Below are positions 23,220 to 36,100 of a DNA stretch of 64,000 nt, piece by piece (positions within the stretch are counted from its first letter, which is position 1; each line of letters starts with the position of its first letter). The notes below the pieces were generated by a model that was not told the origin of the DNA, did no database searches, and was given only the letters and a program-made list of their open reading frames with translations. Origin of the DNA: Schistocephalus solidus (taxonomy: Eukaryota > Platyhelminthes > Cestoda > Diphyllobothriidea > Diphyllobothriidae); NCBI GenBank assembly GCA_017591395.1, contig WEDG01000437.1, forward strand, positions 248,001 to 312,000, given 5' to 3'. The position numbers were made by a program, and so were the translations under genes.

Positions 23220-26200
23220 TTTTCAATGGGAATTTTTGCTACTAATTAACAAACAAATCGATGAAATTGAAATATGTCTGTGTTAGAATTCACCCGGTTC
23301 AATTTATAGGAAAAAACATTTGGCTATCGGTTGCTTATGCATTGTCGTCCTAATATACGTACCTCCATAATTGTTTATGCAAACATATTAAAACTGCTTG
23401 TGGATCATTTGAACGAACCAATGACTTTTAACTAATACAGATAAAGCACACAAATATTTCCAAGGGCAATTTCAGGTTTTGTGTTCTTTTTGCTGAATGG
23501 TTTTTAGTGGTCATAAATTTGGAAATAACACACACGCCTCAAAAAACGTAAGCATAAATAGTATCCCAAAATATTGTTTTCTTTTGTAATTATGTCGAAC
23601 TAATGAGAAGCAAACAGTGTCATGTGCCTATTTAAACTATGAATAGAAATTAATAAAACGTTTTAAACTGATACTTTATCCATATTTTTAATAAAATGGA
23701 GTAAAATCTTTTTATCTGATGCCGAAAGTGGCATGCTGATTTTATGTTGATATGATTTGATGACTCGGCAAACAGTGGTTTTTCAAGCAGTCTTCGCTTA
23801 GTTGAACTGTCCGTATGACTTCGGAAATATGTTTTTGCTCCAGTGAAAGGATCGTTGTTTTGACATTGACAGTAAGAGTCACTTTTAAATAATGGTAATT
23901 CTGTCATTTCACCAACGGCAATGCTGATTATAAGTGAGGATAATCGGTGATTTGTCAACTGATCACCGTAACACGCACACGTTTTGTCTGTTACTGGTTG
24001 ATGACATCTTGAGTTGCCTAACCCTAAAAGATCCTGACTAAGATTTGAGCGAAGTCAATTGTCATTGTGCTAGTGTTTTGCAAACCTCGTTTTTATAAGT
24101 TTGCCCTTAAGCCGAATCTATCTTTACTATAACAGTAAAAGAAGTTCAATAGCGGGAACATTTCTGACTAGCGAACTAATATTCAAATGTTTTACATGAT
24201 TTTAACACTAAATATTTATGTCGGTAATAAGAAACAGTCAACAGTATGCCGGTATCTCCAACTCTCTTTTTAAAACACAGCACCAACAGAAGCAAATAGC
24301 AATACTAAATAAGGGACTTTGATCAGATTCTTTTAGACAAGTGCCTCTTTTATACGTCAATAAAATAACAAAAATTATAGCAGTTTAATTTAAAGTAAAC
24401 CAATTACAATATGCTGTCGTGAAGTATAAAATTGTAAGGTGTCAATTTAAGGACATTGCATTACTCCAGTTTTAGTTCTGGAAAAACATTACAAAATATG
24501 ATTATTATAATTATTATTGAGTCGGTATTGCTTTTTATACTGATGACCAATGATCACTATATTGGACACAGGAGCTTATGGAAAACACTGGATAACAAAA
24601 GGACACTGTTCTGCCTCATGTGTATTAATAGTCCTTGCTGAAACAAATTGGTTAAAGAAGGCTATTAAACATTAAACTTTACGACCGTGAAAGGCATGCT
24701 TGGTTCGGCTTCGTGGAGAAGATCGCAATATCAAAAATACGCTTACATCTTTATATGTGGCGAGGAAAATGATGATAATGGACATTTCACCCAAAAATAT
24801 TTTCGTTTGGACGCACGCTCTCTAAAAATCCATTTTCAAAAGTGCTTTGTCATCCGATATTAAGAATAAATACGCGATTCCTACTTATATAGGTTGAGCG
24901 TACAGGAATCGACTTTTGACAAGACTGTCGTGCAACGATTTGCAAAACGGAAAGCTTTTCAATGCTGCTTCTCTTATGTTTGGCAAACAATTAATCATTA
25001 GGAATATTAAAAACTTATGCCGTTAATGAAATGCAATGCAAATTGAGTTGAGCTTTTTTGCAGTTCATTGTATGGAGAAAATTGTGTGTGCTTCTTTGAA
25101 CGCCGTTTTTGTCACCTGCAACGGAAGAACATCATATTGTTGAACGAATGAACATAAAACAACGGAAAAATAGTAGGTCAAAAGCTATTTAGCTAGAGTA
25201 AATACTAAGGCTTTAGCAGAATTGGCAGCCAAACGCAAGTAAGCAGCTGCACAGTTTAGTTCCCAATGAAGGGAGATGGATACTTCAGAGCAAAAACAAC
25301 GATATCTGGCGACTTCAAACATTTATGGTGCTATTTAATAAAATATAATCAAAACTTACAAAGTCTTTTTGATTAGTAAATTGGACCTAAGTAACGCTAC
25401 AATGGTATATATCAAGCAACATATTTACCAGCTGTTTAAGTCACATTAGCATGCCAGTTTTCAACTTAAATTCTTCCTGCTCGCCCACAAAAATCTGCCA
25501 CCTGAATTCGCTCTTGGAGAAGAAGACATTTTCCTTATATCATATTATTATGTTCTTGTGCATTCTCTTGAACTTGTTTGCCTCACAATGAGTAATATTT
25601 ATCTGCTCAAATGCTTATACATACGACCCGGTATAACCATCAGCCGATTATCATAAACGTGCTAAGCAGCAGGGATCAGCACGTAAGAAACCTTTCGCAT
25701 CCAACGATAATGCCGCTCGAAAAAAAGCCGGACGTTGCATTATGCATTTGCCATGCCCTTGCTTTGTGCTTGCTCCAACGATCATGACGTTTGCATATGT
25801 TGCAATGATTTGGCACAAGTGAGTTGGTAAAAGGTACCAAATTTTAACGAACTTTCTTGCTCGGGAAGAATGTTTCGTAAGCTGTCAGCCGCCTTCTCTT
25901 ACCCCTTGGAGTTGGAGTTGCTAACAAACCGGAGCTAGATTCTTCATCATGAGACCAAAAGACCAACTGACAGGCAAGTAACTTCTGAGTTTTTTGCCTG
26001 GTGTATTTGTGGGTACAGTAAAAATGTCTGAGAAACGGGAAGATTACACGGGTGTGACTGACTTAGTACACAGAAGTAACGAGAAAGAATGACACCAGGT
26101 ATCAAGTCGCAGCTCATCCCATGGGACCTGGACGCATAATAAAGTTTGCTGAAGTTGAAATTCTCGCCAGATATAAGAACTGCGTGAGCCGCGAACAGCG

Positions 26201-27383
26201 ATAGTTATATTTGTCCGTTCTTTAATCCATCATCTAGCGCAAACACATCTCCGTTCCATAATAAGCACTGATAATTTGCCTAGCTAACGAAATTTAACAC
26301 ATCGATTGTACGTTCGGTGATCAAAATTACACAAGAGCTCACACAGATGATGAAATCCTAGTCCGTACAAAGTCAACTGAGGGTTCAAATTGCATCAATT
26401 GCAACCATATGCAATGGAACCGCTAATGTTGAAAGGAAGACAGGTAAAGATCAACTGCGTGGAAACTGTATAGCCCGAATTCTGTCCAGTGAGACACTTA
26501 TTGCCGCACATGCAATGTCCCATACTGTATTTTGGAGTGACCAAATGCAACATACACGTAGGGGCCTTGAATCTCCATCCTATCACTATTTCAACACATA
26601 AGTAATACATTAAACTAATTTGACGTGGTCTCTTAGAATCGAATTGAATGAGAATCCGAAACTTCAGGATAAAAAAAGCTCTCTGTCATCGCGAGTTATT
26701 CCTTGATCTGGAGTCTTCTTTGCAGTCAGCAATTTTACAATAGACACTGCACATTTATTTAATTCATTTGATGGAATTTTGCAGTTATTACTGCACACCT
26801 CACTGGCCGAGCGTGCTACTGAGAGTTTCTTAACTCTTTGCCAACTGCAAGCTGACCAAGCTCTTGGAAATATCAAGGGGTGAATATTTATGTTTTGGGT
26901 GATCTCGTCCTTATCCTCAAATCCACATCCTGCACTTCTAAACGTAACCAAAAACACAAACTAAATAATTATACGTTTTGCCCAAAATTATACAAATATA
27001 CAGCATAAAAGGATGCAAAATTGAAGTTAACTCGACTGAACGGACACACGTGTTTTTCCGGCATATTCACTTGTCCTTTTTAAGTAACCAATGAAATGCA
27101 ATAAAAATCAACACATCAGGTTAATATATTGATTGAAAGTTACGTGTCCTACACAGAAAACTAGGTTAACCAAAAGTACTATAAAATAAGAGTGAGGGCG
27201 CAGAATTTAAACGCTTTATGATTGTATTCGGACAAATAGGGAGGACGTTTCAGGTAAGAAAAAAATAAAATAAATTATAACATAAAACAATTCGAAATGA
27301 AGAAGCAGCTGCAACGAAGTGGCAACAAATGATACAGCAGGAGATGGCGGCCATAAAATAATGTCAAAAACGACCGCAAAAGG
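23220..27383. other. AT-rich intergenic spacer
   Basis: No repeat that I can support. The frame at 23650-23958 (-, 102 codons) is unrecognised. Two cysteine-containing frames at 26395-26957 are listed separately. Confidence 0.5.
26395..26957 (-). other. Two adjacent unrecognised open segments (possible exons)
   Basis: On the - strand a 97-codon frame (26957-26664) is followed in another phase by a 71-codon frame (26610-26395). The second contains closely spaced cysteines (GHCMCGNKC) and an N-x-S site (NISG), as an extracellular domain might. Base composition is less AT-rich than the surroundings. I recognise neither, and I found no convincing splice pair joining them. They may be exons or chance frames. 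Confidence 0.15.
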
Positions 27384-27584
27384 CCGCAACTCGTGAAACG
27401 CCGTATTCTGACGTTTTTGAACAAGACCACAAAAAAGACCACAAAAAGACCACAAAAAGATCACAAAAAAGACAACAAAAAAGACCACAAAACAGACCAC
27501 AAAAAAAGACCACAGAAAAGACCACAAAAGACCACAAAAGACCGCAACTCGTGAAACGCCGTCTTCAGACGTTTTTAAACAAGA
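27384..27584 (+). repeat. Minisatellite flanked by 43-bp direct repeats
   Basis: The core (27427-27541) is an imperfect repeat of AGACCACAAAA-like units, 10-12 bases each. It is bracketed by two near-identical 43-base copies (27384-27426 and 27542-27584) that begin CCGCAACTCGTGAAACGCCG and end with an AACAAGA. The hydrophobic 103-codon frame reading through it on - is a by-product of the repeat. Confidence 0.8.
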
Positions 27585-28084
27585 TGTGACATAAATGTGG
27601 GTTGATCAATTGATTTTCAAATGTGATATTGCAGCAGTCACGTCAGGCTGGATTTAATCACAGGAGATAATCACTGTTTAACAGACGGGGGAGGTAGGTG
27701 AGTAATTTTTTATCAGCAGAAGTGCGTGACCGCGGTAAATGATGTGAATGAAGAGCAGCAGCAACAGCAGGATAAAGGATGAAAAACGATCTACGTGCTT
27801 AATCAAGAAGGCGGGCACCTCTTATTCTATCACGAAGATAGCAAAACGCCTAAGAGACAGATTACACGCATAATTGTTAAATCGTTTTATATGTGGGCAT
27901 AGAGTGAAAATGGAATGTAGCCAAGTGAAGACAAAACTTCTGAAAATGGCATTCAGCACGACATAGTCTACGTAAGATTACGCTGGGAAAACCACCTGGA
28001 GCAAAACACACTGAAGACTTTCACATTTGAAGAGCGCACTCAAATTATTCTGGACTATTGCGTGTTACACGGTACTTGCAGACC
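27585..28084. other. Spacer before the LINE
   Basis: AT-rich sequence with a short CAG/CAA-rich stretch near 27755-27770. Nothing else is recognisable. Confidence 0.45.
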
Positions 28085-28673
28085 CGGGGTTTAGGGGTAC
28101 TTATTAGGGGAAGCACCACACAGATAGCGTTTGGTCGCTCCATTTGTCTCGTACAGAGGGTGAATGCTCCTGTGGCCGCCTATAACTGGTAACCAACTCT
28201 CACATGGGGCTCCTCGAAGTTGGGTTCTTTCCAGCGGCCACACCCCGGGCAACCGTCACGATCGGCGGGCTAAACCAGGTGAGGGTCTCCGGTGTTGTGT
28301 GTGCCTGCAACACCCGTTTAAGTCTGACTCCCGAACTTCCCACCTCCCCCTCTCAAAAAGTCCTACGGTGAGGGTGATAGCGACCCCGTAAACAGCCCAG
28401 GTAACTCGCGTCGTTCTTTATTTAACCAAAACCGTGACCCAAAGTGGAGTTCGGAAGCTGCCTGGGATGTCCAAGCAGCCTTATTTAGGGACAACACTGC
28501 TTGCCTCCTCGCGGAGAAAGAGGCAACAAAAGGTGCCCTAAACAAATGCTGGTCATTACGTCTTCTGCAGCCGGCCACGGCTCGCAGATCGCAAAATACG
28601 CGGTCTTTTAACTCAAACGAACAACAATATCCCCCGTCCCCATTCCCCTCGCCATACCCTCCAGGCTGCACAG

Positions 28674-31640
28674 GTGTGTCCACTCACACTAGCAGCCTGG
28701 AATGTTCGTCTGCTTTCAGACAATCCTAGGAGCAACCGGCTGGAACGGATGACGGCACTTGTCGCACGGGAACTGGCGCGCTACAAGGTGGACATTGCTG
28801 CTCTCAGCGAGACCGGATTCTCTGAGCAGGGTGAGCTGGAGGAGGTCGGTGCCGGCTACACCTTCTTCTGGAGCGGCTGGCCAAAGGCAGAGCGACGCGA
28901 CGCTGGTATTTGCCTTTGCCATCCAGAACGACATCGTGGGACGTCTGCCTTGTCTGCCGCAGGGTTTCAATGATCACCTGATGAGCCTCCGCCTGCCTTT
29001 TCGGGGAGACCAGTTTGCCACCATCCTCAGCACCTACGCTCCCCCAATGACGAGCACTGATACGGTGCAGGACAAACTCTACGAGGACCTGCACGCCCTG
29101 CTAGCGACTGTGCTGAAAGAGGACAAGTTAATTGTCCTTGGTGACTTCAACGCCCGCGTCGGGACGGACCACGCTGCCTGGCAGGGCGTGCTGAGTCCCC
29201 ACGGTCTCGGTAGCTGTTTCGATAACGGCCTCCTTCTTCTGCGCACGTGTGCGGAACACCGTATTCTGCTGACCAACACCTTTTTTCGCCTTCCGACGCG
29301 GGAGAAGGCCACGTGGATGCACCCGCGGTCGCGGCGCTGGCATCTGCTGGACTATGTTCTCGTCCGGAGGCGACATCAACAGGACGTGTAGGTAACCAAG
29401 GCGATCCACGATGCCGATGGTTGGACAGATCACCGCCTCGTCATCCCCCAGAGGAGGCTCCGACTGCAACCCCGACGAAGGCCCCAAGGTTATAGGCCAC
29501 CATGTAAGTTAAATACTCTTTTATTAAATTTGCCTGCTCACCGTTTTGATTTCAGCAACCAAATAACCGAGAAACTGGAGGACCTGCATGCTCCAGATGA
29601 TACCGCTACCGTGGAGACACGATGGTGTCAACAGCGAAATGACATCCAGTCCACCGCCCTCGAAGTCCTCGGACACGCACGCCGTAAACACCAGGACTGG
29701 TTTGACGACAATGATGCCGACATCAGCAACTTACTCGCGGAGACGAATGGACTACACAAAGCCTACCTGGACCTTCGGACTGACGCCATCAAAGCAGCCT
29801 TCTTCAGATGCCGGCGCCTTGTACAGTGATGGCTGTGGGAGATGCAGGATGCCTGGATGATCCGAAACGCTAAGAAAATCCAGGGGTATGCGGACTGCAA
29901 TGAAATGAAAAACTTCTTCAAATCCATCAAGGTCATCTATGGCCCATGTATCAAGGGGAAATCACTACTGCTCAGCTCTGACGGCACAACACTGCTGACA
30001 GAGAAATAGCAAATTCTGAACCGGAAACTATGTGATAATCACAGAGGCATCTTGTTGCTCAAAATCGCTGGGAAGATCGCCGCCCGTATATTTCTCAATC
30101 GTCTGAACGGTCACCTTGAGCAGGGCCTGCTCCTGGAAAGCCAATGTGGCTTCCGCTGACACCGCGGAATAACCGGCGGTGTAGTGTAGTGCCAAGAGAT
30201 GCCAACTCACCTATACACTACCTTTATGGATCTGACGAAAGTCTTTGACACGGTGAATCGCTACGGACTGTGGAAAGGCATGCAGAAATTTGGCTGTCCA
30301 TAGTGGTTTACGCAAATGGTGCGTCAGCTTCATGACGGGATAACGGCGCGTGTCACTGACAGCGGGATGGTATCCGAAGCATTCGCAGTGACCAATGGAG
30401 TGAAGCAGGGCTGCGTATTGACTCCCACCTCATGTCCTCGGCTATGCTTATGGACGCCTACCGTGATGAACAGCCTGGGATCCGCATCACCTTAAGAACT
30501 TACGGACACCTTCTCAACAGTCGGCGTATGTAGGATTCAACACATTTGTCTACGACTAAAGTCCATGACATGCTTTTGCGGACGACTGCGCCCTTAAGAC
30601 CGTAACGGAGGAGGACAACCAAAGGAGCATGGACCTCTTCGCCGCAGGCTGCGCCGATTTTGGAGTAACAATCAGTACAGCCAAAACAGTTGTCATGCAC
30701 CAGCCGCCATCCAGCGCGGAATACCATGCTCTATGAATCAATGTCTACGGTGCTCAACTCAAAAATGTGGAAACCTTTGCTTATCTAGGAAACACGCTAT
30801 CACCTAACACATGAATCAATGAAGACGTTGCCCAATGAATTTCTTAAGCCAGCCAGACCCTCGGCTGGCTGCAGGCCTCCGTGTGAAATTGCCACGGTAT
30901 TCACCTGAACACCAAACTGAAGATGTGCAAGGCCGTCGTACTGACGACACTCCTTTATGGAGTGGAGACCTGGACCATGTACTCGAACCAAGCCAGGAAG
31001 CTGAATCACTTCCATCTCAGCTTCCTCCGCAAAATACTGAAGCTGAGATGGCATGACATGATCCCGGACACGGACATTCTGCACCAGCCTGGAATCCTCA
31101 GCATCAACGCCATGCTGAGGCAAGTTCAACTGTGATGGAGCGGCCACCTGTTAAGAATGGACGACGAGCGACTACACTAATGACTTTCTACGGAGATATC
31201 CCTACGGGTGCTCACCCACAGGGAGGTCTAAAACGACGTTACAAGGACACTTTGAAGAAATCGCTGAAGCAACTGCAAAGCAACCCGGCGACCTTGGAGG
31301 AACTCGCACAGGATAGACTGGCATAGAGAAGATCCACGAAGACTGGTTCAGCGATCTATGAGGCCAACCGGATCGCCGCCGCCAAGGCCAAAAGACCGGC
31401 ACAAAAGTCACCAGCACCCCGGACCAACACCGCCAATGCCCAGGCCCTGCCAACATGCCCGCGCTGTCAATGCATCTTCCGCGCGCGAATCGGCCTGGTT
31501 GGACATCTGCGGACGCAATGCACCAACAATCCGACAAATCCAATTTATACGTCAAATTCTGCTAACCCTCCTTCAGACTCTTCCACCCTCACTCCTAGCA
31601 TCAATTCCATTACTCCCACTCTGATAGAAATCACATCCCA
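28674..31640 (+). pseudogene. LINE endonuclease-reverse transcriptase, inactivated
   Basis: Endonuclease motifs are readable in order: AAWNVR (28692-28709), LSETGF (28802-28819), LGDFNARVG (about 29138-29163) and TDHRLV (about 29426-29444). The frame shifts near 28903-28908 (one extra T), meets a TAG at 29389-29391, a TGA at about 29828 and a TAG at 30007. Just after 30010 the frame jumps from the linker straight to a CDNHRG block, so the N-terminal part of the RT is deleted. Later blocks remain: FMDLTKVFDTVNR (about 30222-30260), GVKQGCVL (about 30398-30421), the catalytic FADD (30575-30586) and a C-terminal LYGVETW (about 30955-30975). More stops follow near 31135 and 31325. No functional enzyme can be made. 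Confidence 0.88.
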
Positions 31641-32260
31641 ATACTCATCGCCTGTTACGTCCACCACCGCGTCCACAACTGCCTTCACCGTCCACCTATG
31701 GGTACTCTCTCCTAAACTTTCCTCAATGTGACCGCACATTCACCGCACGCATTGGCCTGGTCGGTCACTTGCGAATTCCTCGTACAGAGACTAGTGAACC
31801 AGTGCCTGTAGCACCAAAACGCAGCAGAGATCGCCATCTCCACTGCCCACACTGTCCTTGCGCAATCACTCATCGCATGGACCTTTTTGGTCACATGCGC
31901 ATCCATGACAGCGGAAGTCACCACAATGCCGACTTCCCTTGATACCCCACGATAAACACTCTTCTACTGCTATTCTTACCATAATTGCCACCCTCACGAA
32001 CATGAATGACATCCCTCTAGCCTCCTAGATCCCCCAATATCTCCTGCACACTTTGCGCCCAACGCTACAACTCACGCATTGACCTTGTCGGTCACCTGCG
32101 AATCAATCGCACGGAGGCTGGTTAACCAGTGCCTGGGGCTCTGACACATTTGCAGTGCTCGCCTTCACTGCCCTCAATGCTCCCGCACATTTACGCACCA
32201 CATGGGCCTATAAGGACACATGCGTCTCCACGACAACATGCGGCAAAATCAATGCACACC
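31455..32260 (+). pseudogene. LINE C-terminal zinc-finger modules
   Basis: A C2HC finger (TCPRCQ ... RIGLVGHLRTQC, about 31453-31522) closes the RT frame. It is followed by two degenerate copies of a finger pair (about 31725-31940 and 32045-32260). In each pair a RIGLVGHLRI-type finger precedes an HCPHC ... THRM-DLFGHMRIHD-type finger. Phase changes and lost cysteines show decay. The same pair is intact in the second LINE copy (60278-60631, -). These fingers probably bound nucleic acid during retrotransposition; that role is inferred from zinc knuckles and fingers in other LINEs. Confidence 0.75.
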
Positions 32261-32319
32261 ATCTACACTATTATTTAGACCACACCCTTACAATAATTAT
32301 ATTGTACCCGGTAAAATCA

Positions 32320-33110
32320 CAGTTTCCTTGAAATCGTGGCTTGGAAGGCTGCCAATCTGATGCTCACACCAGACCACGCCGTCACCCAGTGTATGTGTTG
32401 TGTGTGTTGAGTGGCTGACCAGTGGATTGGAAATCAGACGGCAATGGCTCCTCCATATCACCTGAGTAAGTTAATCTTGGTGTGAGCGCTTGAGGGCCAG
32501 TTCATGCAGTGGCGCGCGAAGACGGGTACGCCGACCCGTCAGCCAATGCACCCACTGCCACTTGAGACAAGCGACCGGCGCGGAGGGTGGTCTGATTGTG
32601 GGAGTGGGGGAGAGAGTAAGGTCGACAGCTCAGCGCATTTTCCTCACTATAAACAATCTGTCGCGCTTGAAATTATCAAGGTGCACTTAAATCCATGGCT
32701 TGGCAGGTTGCCAACTGACGGGATAACTCGGACCGCGTGGTCAGCCCAATGTGTGTTTTGTGTGGAGGGGCTGACTCGTGGACTGCGAGTCAGGCTGCAA
32801 AGGCTCCTTCTTACTGTAGCCTTTATGGCACTCCCACTCTGTGGGATCCCAGTGAGGTGTGGTGGTACACCCAGGGGCGGCTCCGGCCGTGCCAGCCACC
32901 TGTGCCCTCTCCCATCTCCGGTCTTCTTGACTCTGTCTTTGACACCGGGCTCAGGTGGGGGAGGAGGAGAGAGTGCGGTAGCTTCAGTGCAAGGCTTCTA
33001 TCACCTAAAACTAATTCACACGCAAGTCACCGTCCCTGCACCACCTGGTGTGGAGCATCCGAGGGACCTCGTCGAAGTTGACAGTCGAACTGTCACTGGC
33101 AAACCCGTTA
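32320..33110 (+). repeat. LINE 3' region with duplicated module
   Basis: A module beginning near TGGCTTGGAAGGCTGCCAA (32339) recurs near TGGCTTGGCAGGTTGCCAA (32697), each followed by a GTGTGTTTTGTGTGG-like stretch and a GGCTGAC block. Both modules are present in the - strand copy (59400-60200). A 260-codon + frame (32504-33286) crosses this region and runs past the element end, so it is not a gene as such. However, a shorter frame (32737-33081) is also open in the second copy; see the findings. Confidence 0.75.
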
Positions 33111-36100
33111 GGAGGCAATGTCTGGAAAAGTGTTTTGCCAGACTTCGGCTGCCCCGTGAAAAATCTGTGTTTTTACTGTGTCCCCCATCATTCCGGTGGA
33201 GTTTTCGGGTAAATATTCCAGTTTTAAATTTCTGTTTTGTAAATTTCTTCAGGTGCATATCGTTAATTTTGATTAAATTCCTCTGAACTAGAGATAATGT
33301 GCGCAGTTTAGCATTTAATATGAATATTTGGATCGAAGTCCATCAGCTTTCATAATTTGGTACATGGACAGTGTGTCGTGCAAGCGGAACATATACTTCT
33401 GGCAGCTTGTTGGCAGTTAAATATATACTGCACAATTATGACCTTAATGCCGATGGAATTTAACCAAAAAATCTCGGATAGTCTTTTGGTTTTACTCTAT
33501 AAATCTTAGTTCAAACACTATATCAAAGTAAATGAAAACGCTTAAAGTTTAAACACATGAATGTCTTCTTTTATGATCTGCATATAAAAACGTGATCTGT
33601 GCAATCCTTTATAGCTTTAAAAATTCTCTTTATTCTATTGGAAACTGGATCATAAAACGTGTTTCGGTGTATCTGATGAACTGTCAATTTTTATGTTAAA
33701 TTAAATGGGTAGTCCAATTTAAATTATTGGTATTGGCCGTTTAATGCTTCACAGCATGGCGGACGCAAGCACAGTGAGTTATGCGCTCATTGCATTATGG
33801 TGTACGTGGGCTTGCGCAGTCTTGACTGCACTCTCTCCTTCATCATCCATCAAATAGTAGGTCAATGCACAGTCCAAAATTCAGAGGCAGGAATTCTACG
33901 CAGGTTCTGATACAAATAGGTAACCCGATTATGTTTGACTGACATTTTCACAACTTACTTGTTTCCCACAGCTGTATAAAGTGGGACAATAGTTTAGTTT
34001 CCAACTGAGTTGGAGTGCGATGGAGCCCAGATCAAGGAGGACGCATTGCAGCCGACTACGCACCCGTCAATTTCTGGCCATCCAAGCCACAAATGAAGCT
34101 CACTTTGATTTTTCCACTTAATGTGTTAAGTTCTAAGAGGACGGAGTCCACAGAATGTATAACACGCTCTTTGCCTGTTTTAAGGCTATTTTTTACTGTT
34201 TGAACCATAAAGGATAAAGCTACCATCTATGTGCCCGACATAAACCATGTTCGCGAAAATTATTTCGTTATTTTTCAGAGGTCTGAGGGTCATCGATGTA
34301 CATTAGGGCATTATTGCAAACTCCCTATCCCTCATAGCAAGAAAACGTTTTTCATCAGACGGTAGACTTTTAGATCAGTTGTTTCCACGCGCTATGATAG
34401 TTTACGAGGCTAGCAGATTAGTTAAAGTCATATAAGGTGACAATTGTCCATAGTTCATGTTTTGATCATAGAAATAGGAACATAGAAACATGGTTTTTAT
34501 ATTAGATCCCAAAATGTTTTTTTTTTCGGAAGGGAGTACTCAACTGATTTTGCAACATATTCCGTAGCGGAAAACGCAAGATATAAAATGTCATCAAAAC
34601 GGTAGTGTTCCTGTAGAACTTTGAAAGCAGAGTAGCCAGTAGAAAAGCGACGTTCAAGGGTACTTTAGTTGCCTACATATGCAAAGAACAAAGGATCCGA
34701 GATAAGGGAGTAAATATTGAAAGCTTGTGCCTTGTTCGGTTCCTTTGAGAAGGAGCAGATGAGCGATTTATGAAGGAAATTCCGAGTGAACTTATAAGAG
34801 ATCTCAAAATTCGACGTGAAATTTACATTAAACTACAGATTGGGCATCATTTGGTACTTGAAAGAGATATACGTGAGGTGGCCTAAGCGGTTGACGATTT
34901 AACATATAGTGTTTCGATGGAACAAGTGAACAAATTCTCCTTGAGTGAACATGGAACATTGCATTCTCTGAAAGATCTTCTAAACACTAAAACTGTAAAT
35001 AACAAAACTAAAATATGAAAGTAAGTCAGCCAAAGAAAGACTTAACTCAATAACATATTTTAAGAGGCAATTTTATAAAGACTGTATGTAAGTTTTCTTA
35101 GATTTAAGGACTACTTCTAGAATTCGTCCACGTTTGTGGAGAAAAAGGATACAATTTTTGTAAGTTACCGTGGTAAAATCCTAGGATTTGTCAAAAAATA
35201 CACCTATGTATATTAACTTTTTAAGTTGCATGTTAATTCTAAATGCGTACATGGAACAAAAGCAGGTTTGATATCCTACCAAGGAATGTTTGCTCATCAG
35301 ACATCAGAAAATCTAATGAAGATGCAAACGTTCACATAGCTATATCTACAGATTATTCAGGCTCTGAAAAATCAGGATGAATGCGGTTGGGCACAAATAA
35401 TCAACAATTTTATGCTTATGTGAAAAACGTTTACCGATAGTCTTCGAAGACATTTGCGGGTTTGACAAAGCTAAAGCGTTACAAAGGCATTTATGTAGGA
35501 CATTTTTGACGATATGTCTACAATGCACCACCCAGCCGCCGCAGAATAAAATTGTTTACCTGGTGAGTAAAATAACTACGCACTCCACCGACAAAATCAT
35601 TATTTCTTGTTTAATTAAAAATGTTTTTAATCAACTTCAATTATGGAATACTTGAAAATCACGTTCGTGATGAACTTTTTGATTCATTTTGGAATAAAGA
35701 GAAATTGATTTTTTTGCCATATGTTAAAATGGACAAATGTGCAGCCATTTCTAAATTCAACATCTTGAACATGTGGACGAATAATATCCACCAATGCCCT
35801 GGGTGCATGTCTACTGCTGACGCCATCATAGTGGAAATAAAAGTCAACCTCCTTCGTTGCAATCGGAACAACAACAACGCCTTCAATCGGACGTTGGAGA
35901 GTACAACAGCTCTTATTTTATGGCCATCTCCTCTATCAATAATTCTCAAATTAAATCGCACCTCATAAAGTAGCAAAACTAGTTCACTAGTGTCGAGGTG
36001 ATTATCTGAAATCATGGTAAATGAATGCTAGGGGTGATAGATCAATAATACTTATGACAATATTGCCACTAATATCTAAGCTGTTTATGAACTGGACAAA

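Larger units (their letters stand above)
28085..33110 (+). mobile_element. APE-RT non-LTR retrotransposon (LINE), decayed
   Basis: A GC-richer block of about 5 kb stands out from the AT-rich flanks. In order: a 5' UTR (about 28085-28670), a broken endonuclease/reverse-transcriptase frame (28674-31640), C2H2/C2HC zinc-finger modules (31455-32260), and a long 3' region containing a tandemly duplicated module (32320-33110). Its 3' third matches the - strand copy at 59400-60660, which independently fixes the 3' end near 33090-33110. The element was probably autonomous, making RNA copies from an internal promoter and inserting by target-primed reverse transcription. Clade is uncertain: RTE-like features are visible but were not tested. 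The exact 5' end is a guess and no target-site duplication is assigned. Confidence 0.85.

Noticed and set aside
27216..27527. 103-codon hydrophobic frame on - (FVVFFVVFF-like)
   Set aside because: It is the translation of the AGACCACAAAA minisatellite and has no independent support.
28363..29487. Several - strand frames of 77-119 codons
   Set aside because: They are antisense shadows of the LINE endonuclease in GC-rich DNA.
32504..33286. 260-codon frame on +
   Set aside because: It lies across the 3' region of the LINE and continues into unrelated flank, so it is not a gene. Only the shorter frame shared with the second copy is kept as a question.
35621..36015. Overlapping 115- and 118-codon frames on both strands
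   Set aside because: Neither shows a domain and both cannot be real; no repeat or splice context supports either.
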